Assembly (NCBI RefSeq): GCF_900230185.1
Contig: NZ_OCSR01000002.1
Coordinates: forward strand, 3,844,001-3,908,000
Source: Burkholderia sp. OK233
GTDB lineage: Bacteria > Pseudomonadota > Gammaproteobacteria > Burkholderiales > Burkholderiaceae
Length of the DNA: 64,000 nucleotides
Direction: 5' to 3'
This document shows, piece by piece, positions 59,203 through 64,000 of this stretch (its first letter is position 1; every line of letters begins with the position of its first letter). Both the position numbers and the translations under genes were made by a program. Under the pieces are notes generated by a model. That model was given only the letters and a program-made list of their open reading frames with translations, searched no databases and had not been told where the DNA came from.

Positions 59203-60105
59203 ATGATGAAGCCCAGCACCGAACGCGATTACCGTCGACGGATTGCCCGCGTAATCGAGGCAATCCTGGTGGAGCCCGGCGCGCCGCACACGCTCGAAAG
59301 CCTTGCCGCAGTGGCGCATCTCTCGCCATATCACTTCCATCGCATCTATCGCGCATTGACCGGCGAGAGTGTGGTCGAGACCGTGCAACGCCTGCGGCTC
59401 GCTCAGGCCGCGCAACGGCTTACCGATGCTGCCGCTTTGGTCACGACGGTCGCGCACGATGCCGGTTACAACAGTCCGCAGGCTTTTGCGCGCGCGTTTC
59501 GTGGTTTCACCGGGGTTACGCCGAGCGAATTCAAGGCGCGGCAGAAACGCCTCGCCGCGCCGTCGAAAGCGCGCCGCACAAGTGAGCCATGCGAGGCCGC
59601 CGCGACTGAAAGCCAGATGTCGGTTTTGCCGTCGGTCGAACTCGCCGAGATTGCACCGATCGATCTCATGTGCCTTCGCCACGATGGACCCATCGCGACA
59701 ATCGGGCAGACCTACCGGTCGCTGATGGACATGCTGCGCTGCGAAGGGAACGCGACGAAGGGTCAACGCGTCGGCATCTGTATGCACGATCCTGCGCTGA
59801 GCGGTGGCTTCCAGTATTACGCCGGCATCGTCGCCACGCCTCCTCGCGTGCCGCGAGCGGCGGAGAGGGAAGGAGAGGCAATCGAGGCGCTGCGCGTGGA
59901 GGGCGGCCTGTATGCGGTCCACCGGCTGATCGGTCCGTATGCGTTGATCGCGCCGACCTTCCGGGCGCTCTACGGCGGCTGGCTGCCGCAAAGCGGCTAT
60001 GCGCACGACGACCGTCCGGGGCTCGAGGTGTACCGGAACCTGATGGTTGCCGGTTTGCAGCACGCCTGCGTCACGGACCTGATGATCCCCATTCGCAAGG
60101 ACTGA
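59203..60105 (+). CDS. AraC-family regulator with GyrI-like effector domain
   Basis: A 300-aa regulator. Two HTHs of the AraC type occupy residues about 10-115 (LESLAAVAHLSPYHFHRIYRALTGESVVETVQRLRLAQAAQRL, VAHDAGYNSPQAFARAFRGFTGVTPSEFKARQ). From about 145 to the end is a GyrI/effector-binding domain (LAEIAPIDLMCLRHDGPIATIGQTYRSLMDML), which binds small hydrophobic molecules. It resembles Rob/SoxS-type multidrug regulators. The exported hydrolase gene follows 2 bases after its stop, so the two are co-transcribed. Confidence 0.92.
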   Translation: MMKPSTERDYRRRIARVIEAILVEPGAPHTLESLAAVAHLSPYHFHRIYRALTGESVVETVQRLRLAQAAQRLTDAAALVTTVAHDAGYNSPQAFARAFRGFTGVTPSEFKARQKRLAAPSKARRTSEPCEAAATESQMSVLPSVELAEIAPIDLMCLRHDGPIATIGQTYRSLMDMLRCEGNATKGQRVGICMHDPALSGGFQYYAGIVATPPRVPRAAEREGEAIEALRVEGGLYAVHRLIGPYALIAPTFRALYGGWLPQSGYAHDDRPGLEVYRNLMVAGLQHACVTDLMIPIRKD

Positions 60106-60107
60106 AC

Positions 60108-61229
60108 ATGCTTCGTCGTTACTGTGCCGCCTTCGTATGCGCGGCGGCGTTGTGGTCGGCGGCGACCGCCGCGCCGGCAGATCATGCCTTGCATGTGGGC
60201 GAGGCGACGCGTGTCTTTCATCCCGCTGTGGCTCGTCATTGGCGTGGGGCCCAGACGCAGGCACTTGTGACGAGAATCTGGTATCCGGCCGATCTGACAA
60301 GCCCGGAAGTCGCGCATGACATTGGCGCGCACGGTCGTCCGTTTTTCCACGGGCATCCCGCTGCCGTCGATGCGCCTCTGTCCAGCGCGCGCGCAAAATA
60401 TCCGCTGCTCGTGCTCTCACACGGCACCGGCGGCACCGCGGACAGTCTCGACTGGCTGGCATCGGTGCTGGCCGCCGAAGGCTACATCGTCGCCGGTACC
60501 AACCATCCGGGTAACAACGCATTCGAGCCGATGACCCGCGACGGCTTGATGCTCTGGTGGGAACGCGCCACGGACGCGAGCGAAGTGCTCGACGGTGTGC
60601 TTGCCGACCCGATACTGGGTCCGCACGTCGACCGGGACCGGATCGGCGCGGTGGGTTTCTCACTTGGTGGGTATACGGTTCTTGAACTCGCGGGCGCGCG
60701 CACCAATTTGCCGGCGTTCGAGCGCTTCTGCACGTCTCCGCAGGCCGATGCCATCTGTCATCCGCCGGAAGCCGCCAGAATTCATGAGGACCTGGGCGCG
60801 CCTGCCTTGACGCTCGCCACGCTTTCACCTGAGACGAAGGCGTCACGAGCGCGCGCCGGTGACTCGTATCGCGACCCGCGCATCAAGGCGGTCTTTGCGA
60901 TCGCGCCGGCGCTGGGCGAGGCGTTCGACAGCACCTCGTTCGCGGACGTCAGCATTCCCGTGTCGCTACTCGCGGGCGAGGCCGACGTGACCGCGCCGGT
61001 GGACACCAACATCCACCGCATCGCGGGTTTTATGCCGAAGGCAAACGTCGCGATGGTGCCGGGCGCGTCGCACTACACCTTTCTCGACACCTGCTTGCCC
61101 GCCGGCGTCGAACACCTTGTGACCATCTGCAAGGACAATCCGGGCGTCGATCGCGACGCGATCCATGCGCAGACGGCCCAACGGGCGATCGATTTTTTCG
61201 CCGCCACGTTGCCTGCGGGTGGCACGTAG
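60108..61229 (+). CDS. Exported alpha/beta hydrolase (PAF-acetylhydrolase/dienelactone-hydrolase-like)
   Basis: A 373-aa secreted hydrolase. Signal peptide: MLRRYCAAFVCAAALWSAATAAPA. Catalytic serine in IGAVGFSLGGYTVLELAG (GxSxG), acid in LLAGEADVTAPV and histidine in VPGASHYTFLDTC. The oxyanion stretch is PLLVLSHGTGGTADSLDWLASVLAAEGYIVAG. This layout fits the platelet-activating-factor acetylhydrolase/dienelactone-hydrolase group. AAGGA before ATG is partly inside the upstream stop region, showing coupling with the AraC gene. Substrate unknown. Confidence 0.88.
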   Translation: MLRRYCAAFVCAAALWSAATAAPADHALHVGEATRVFHPAVARHWRGAQTQALVTRIWYPADLTSPEVAHDIGAHGRPFFHGHPAAVDAPLSSARAKYPLLVLSHGTGGTADSLDWLASVLAAEGYIVAGTNHPGNNAFEPMTRDGLMLWWERATDASEVLDGVLADPILGPHVDRDRIGAVGFSLGGYTVLELAGARTNLPAFERFCTSPQADAICHPPEAARIHEDLGAPALTLATLSPETKASRARAGDSYRDPRIKAVFAIAPALGEAFDSTSFADVSIPVSLLAGEADVTAPVDTNIHRIAGFMPKANVAMVPGASHYTFLDTCLPAGVEHLVTICKDNPGVDRDAIHAQTAQRAIDFFAATLPAGGT

Positions 61230-61235
61230 CGAAGA

Positions 61236-62729
61236 TCAGTCCTCAAGTGGCGATAACGCTTCGAGCGGCACCTGCTTCGCCGGTCCGATGTTGATCGCCG
61301 GTACGAAGCCTAGCAGCACGACCACAAAAATCGCAATCGCGAAGATCGAGATGAAGGTCAGGTGCAACGACTGGTGCAACACCATGCGAATCATGTCGCT
61401 ATCGGCAAGACTCGCCACCTGATTCTGCAACAGCGCCTTCAGCTGATCAGACGTGACCACGGCGACGTCCTTCGAGTGACTGAGCCCGAAGTTGAGCACC
61501 GCGCCGAACAGCGTTGCGCCCAGCGTGCTGCCGAGATTGCGCGAAAAGAGATTCGATGCGGTGGCGCTGCCGCGCTCATCCATCTTGACGATCTCCTGGA
61601 TCAGCACCAGCGAACTGACGCTCGACGTGCCCATGCCGAAGCCCATGATGAGCGAACCGAACGCCGCGATAAGCGGCGAGCCGCCAGGTTGCAGGAACAG
61701 CAGCAGCACCGCGCCAATCGGAATGAACGCGCTGCCGCCGATCAGAATGCGCCGCAAGCCGATACGGTGAAATGATTTCGCCGCGAGCGTCGCGCCCGCG
61801 GGCCAGCCCACCATCATCATCGTGAGCGCAAGACCGGCGACCACCGGTGAGCGGTGCACCACGCCCTGAACATACATCGGCAGGAAGGTGGTGGAGCCCA
61901 TGAGGATCATGCCGGACAGCACGGTTGCCGCATTGCACGCGGCAATCGGCCGGCGGCTCCAGAGCGCGAACGAGATCATCGGCTCAGTTGCGCGGCGCTC
62001 CTGGAACACGAACAACAGCAGGCACAGCATGAACGCGCCACCCGCGAGCGATGCCTTGGCGATGTCGTCGTCGCCTGCGTAGGTCAGCGCCATCATCAGT
62101 GCCGCGATCGCCGCCATGAACAGCGCCGCCCCCGCGAAGTCGATCGACGGACGCGCATGCCGCTCCGATTCGCGCAGGAACGCGATGAAGCCGGCTGCCG
62201 AGGCAAGGCCGATCGGCACGTTCATCCAGAAGATCCACGCCCACGACAGGTTGTGGATGATGAAGCCGCCCACCATCGGTCCGACCACCGCTGAAATGGC
62301 CCACACGCTGGCGAGATAGCCTTGCACCTTGCCGCGTTCGCGTGCCGGATAGAGGTCGGCGACGATGGTCAGCGTAACCGGCTGGATCGCGCCGGCACCG
62401 ACGCCCTGAATCAGGCGGAACACGATCATGGCGGGCATCGACCAGGCGAAGCCGGCCAGCACCGAGCCGAGCAGAAAGATGGCGATGCCGGCGAGCATGA
62501 CCGGCTTGCGCCCATACAGATCGGCGAGCTTGCCGAACACCACGGTCATCGCGGTTTGCGTCAGCAGGAACGAAGAAAAAACCCAGCTATACAGATGCAG
62601 ATCGCCGAGTTGCGCGACGATCTGCGGCATGGCGGTGGAAACGATGGTGGCTTCGATGGCGACCATCGCCATTGAAGCCATGACTGCGGCAATGACTAAA
62701 GGACGCGACGATTGCGGGCTGCGGGACAT
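61236..62729 (-). CDS. MFS efflux transporter, DHA2 (14-TM) family
   Basis: A 497-aa inner-membrane drug:H+ antiporter. TM1: AAVMASMAMVAIEATIVSTAMPQIVAQLGD. Motif A: FGKLADLYGRKPVMLAGI. Motif C: ISAVVGPMVGGFIIHNLSWAWIFWMNVPIG. About 14 membrane segments. The stop is 6 bases from the stop of the convergent hydrolase gene. ATG 62729 (MSRSPQSSRP) is the likely start, although there is no ribosome site of note. Confidence 0.9.
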   Translation of the reverse strand: MSRSPQSSRPLVIAAVMASMAMVAIEATIVSTAMPQIVAQLGDLHLYSWVFSSFLLTQTAMTVVFGKLADLYGRKPVMLAGIAIFLLGSVLAGFAWSMPAMIVFRLIQGVGAGAIQPVTLTIVADLYPARERGKVQGYLASVWAISAVVGPMVGGFIIHNLSWAWIFWMNVPIGLASAAGFIAFLRESERHARPSIDFAGAALFMAAIAALMMALTYAGDDDIAKASLAGGAFMLCLLLFVFQERRATEPMISFALWSRRPIAACNAATVLSGMILMGSTTFLPMYVQGVVHRSPVVAGLALTMMMVGWPAGATLAAKSFHRIGLRRILIGGSAFIPIGAVLLLFLQPGGSPLIAAFGSLIMGFGMGTSSVSSLVLIQEIVKMDERGSATASNLFSRNLGSTLGATLFGAVLNFGLSHSKDVAVVTSDQLKALLQNQVASLADSDMIRMVLHQSLHLTFISIFAIAIFVVVLLGFVPAINIGPAKQVPLEALSPLED

Positions 62730-62956
62730 GGGACGGGTAGTATTAGGATGTTGGAAGCGTCTGACGGCGTGACAGGTGGCACGCATGCCGCGACGCAAAA
62801 GCGCGGCCGCACAAAGGCGGCCGATGTCGAGTATGCACCTTGTGGAGAATGTGCGCTGAACGCGCGCAGCGATGGCCAGGCTAAAGCGGCTTTAGTGCCG
62901 CAGCCTGGCACAGCCTTTGCGCGCTCAGCGCTACTTTCGCCAAATGGAGGGTCATT

Positions 62957-63217
62957 ATGAGGATCGAATTCACCGGACGCCGTGAAGTGGTGGCAGCGGC
63001 GCGCGTAGCCTTCGAAGCTAATGTCGATGGGGCTGACGTCTGGTGCAGCGTGTCGCTGGACGCGCTGAACGACCATTTCGGCAACGAGGGCCTGTCGGCC
63101 CACAATCTGGTCGGTACCTTCGAGGCCAATCGCGCGCGGATTGAAAATGCTACGCGGCGGGTCCTCGAGAAAAACGGGGGACGATCCGTGGAGCTCGAAA
63201 CCGGGGATTTCAACTGA
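62957..63217 (+). CDS. Small DUF1488 family protein
   Basis: An 86-aa protein (MRIEFTGRREVVAAARVAFEANVDGADVWCSVSLDALNDHFG...) matching the short DUF1488 family common in Burkholderiales. It has alternating strands and helices and no signal peptide. GGAGG 8 bases before ATG is a strong ribosome site, showing that the gene is real and translated well. Function unknown. An imperfect hairpin (62876-62908) lies upstream, and an 8-bp-stem hairpin (63229-63246) lies just after the stop. Confidence 0.85.
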   Translation: MRIEFTGRREVVAAARVAFEANVDGADVWCSVSLDALNDHFGNEGLSAHNLVGTFEANRARIENATRRVLEKNGGRSVELETGDFN

Positions 63218-63401
63218 GGCTAGAACGTCCCAGGTCTTGACCTGGGAGGACGGTCCGGCATCTGCGCGCCGGGCCTGCTCCAATAGCTTTTCATTCGCAA
63301 ACCACCTACGCTTCAAAGCACTCGAATCCAATCCGCACTAGCGAAGCGCGATAGATTTGTCTGACCTCACGTCTCACGTCCTTGCGCGCGTGGAGAGCGT
63401 C

Positions 63402-63905
63402 ATGAAACCAATGCACAAGGTCTTCGCCGCCATCGTGATCGCGCTCGCAGTATGGTGCGCGCCGGTGCCAGGCGCTTTTGCTCAGGCGCCGGACAGCCTG
63501 GTGGGGTCGTGGTCGCTCGTCTCGCTGACGGTGGCGAAGAGCGGCAACGAAGTTGAATTGCTCGGTCCGCATCCGCAAGGGCAACTCATCTTCGGCAATG
63601 ACGGGCGCTACGTGCTGCTCGTGCTGAGTTCCGATCTGCCGAAGTTCACTTCTGGGGAAAGGCAGCAAGGCACGGCGGAAGAAAACGCAAAGATCGCTCG
63701 CGGCAGCGTTGCGCATTTCGGCACGTATACCGTGGACCCGGCGGCACGGATTATCGTCTTTCACATTCAAAAGAGTTCGTTTCCGAATTGGGACGCGGAT
63801 GTTCAGCGCCGCCCATTTACGCTCGACGGTGACCGGCTGACGTACATCACGCCCGGCGCCTTTGGCTATGGATCGTCGAAAGTCGTGTGGCAACGAATCA
63901 AATAG
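63402..63905 (+). CDS. Exported lipocalin-like domain protein
   Basis: A 167-aa protein. Signal peptide MKPMHKVFAAIVIALAVWCAPVPGAFA. The mature part starts DSLVGSWSLVSLTVAKSGNEVELLGPHPQGQLIFGNDGRYVLLVLSSDLPKF, the typical start of the bacterial lipocalin-like (DUF) family, which forms a small beta-barrel. HFGTYTVDPAARIIVFHIQKSSFPNWD and FTLDGDRLTYITPG follow. It is periplasmic. Ligand and role are unknown. GGAG lies 6 bases before ATG. Confidence 0.88.
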   Translation: MKPMHKVFAAIVIALAVWCAPVPGAFAQAPDSLVGSWSLVSLTVAKSGNEVELLGPHPQGQLIFGNDGRYVLLVLSSDLPKFTSGERQQGTAEENAKIARGSVAHFGTYTVDPAARIIVFHIQKSSFPNWDADVQRRPFTLDGDRLTYITPGAFGYGSSKVVWQRIK

Positions 63906-64000
63906 CGCGCCTCGCCTGCAATCACCGCGACAATCCGAACCGCCCGGTGCGCATGAGCAACGCCATCGCGTACGACACGATCAATTACAACGCCGTCAAG

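Noticed and set aside
59080..60846. 588-codon reverse frame opposite the AraC and hydrolase genes
   Set aside because: No family signature and no ribosome site; it overlaps two well-supported genes entirely.
63953..64000. Possible start of a gene at the right edge (ATG then MSNAIAYDTINYNAVK, open to the edge)
   Set aside because: Only 16 codons are visible and there is no ribosome site, so it cannot be supported from this window.

Overview
The window looks like part of a secondary replicon of a Paraburkholderia (Burkholderiales). The base composition is GC-rich with strong GC3. LysR genes sit next to efflux and catabolic genes. There is an acdS/acdR (ACC deaminase) pair typical of plant-associated Burkholderia, a PrpR-like sigma-54 regulator, and an intergenic inverted-repeat element of a kind I associate with these genomes. 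The genus is inferred; there is no rRNA or tRNA gene to anchor it.

Layout. 1-6.3 kb: a molybdate/tungstate-type ABC transporter, a small lipoprotein, a small sulfite-oxidase-fold protein, a NifQ-like protein, a single-domain ModE-like regulator, a DUF2325 protein and an unknown 220-aa protein. At least four intergenic copies of a 24-bp operator-like box (CGTNATAT-N8-ATATAACG) lie in front of their transcription units, so this reads as one molybdenum-responsive regulon and is the best candidate for an undescribed system. 6.3-13.1 kb: LysR/MFS pair, NTF2-like protein, 2OG-Fe(II) prolyl hydroxylase, short CDF transporter, second MFS pump. 13.4-16.4 kb: PEP mutase/isocitrate-lyase family enzyme with a sigma-54 promoter, divergent from its PrpR-like activator. 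16.5-18.9 kb: ahpC-ahpF. 19-21.5 kb: an unknown AT-richer gene, a probable small RNA, and alkane monooxygenase. 21.5-27.3 kb: DoxX, pirin, LysR, repeat element, acdS/acdR, exported MsrB and MsrA. 27.7-33.8 kb: MipA outer-membrane protein, hydrolase/MFS/LysR cluster, LuxR-type and LysR regulators. 34-39.1 kb: aminotransferase, class II aldolase and ketopantoate-reductase-like genes, facing a DUF2783 + FAD monooxygenase pair. 39.3-46.7 kb: AI-2E family and DUF445 membrane proteins, then an Mre11/Rad50-like nuclease-ATPase pair and a hydrolase gene remnant. 46.9-55.9 kb: two divergent cobalamin operons (cobGHIJ and cobL-cbiD-cobK-cobM) with one B12 riboswitch serving the leftward operon. 55.9-63.9 kb: potF-speB with a LysR gene, AraC-GyrI regulator, exported hydrolase, MFS pump, DUF1488 and a lipocalin-like protein.

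How parts work together. The first 6 kb appears to coordinate uptake, intracellular handling and use of molybdenum under its own ModE-like protein, independent of any nif genes in view. The cob genes form an oxygen-dependent corrin pathway (CobG) that uses CbiD instead of CobF. The ahpCF, msrA/msrB and AI-2E/DUF445 genes belong to stress and envelope functions. Several LysR genes sit divergent from, or beside, the genes they probably control.
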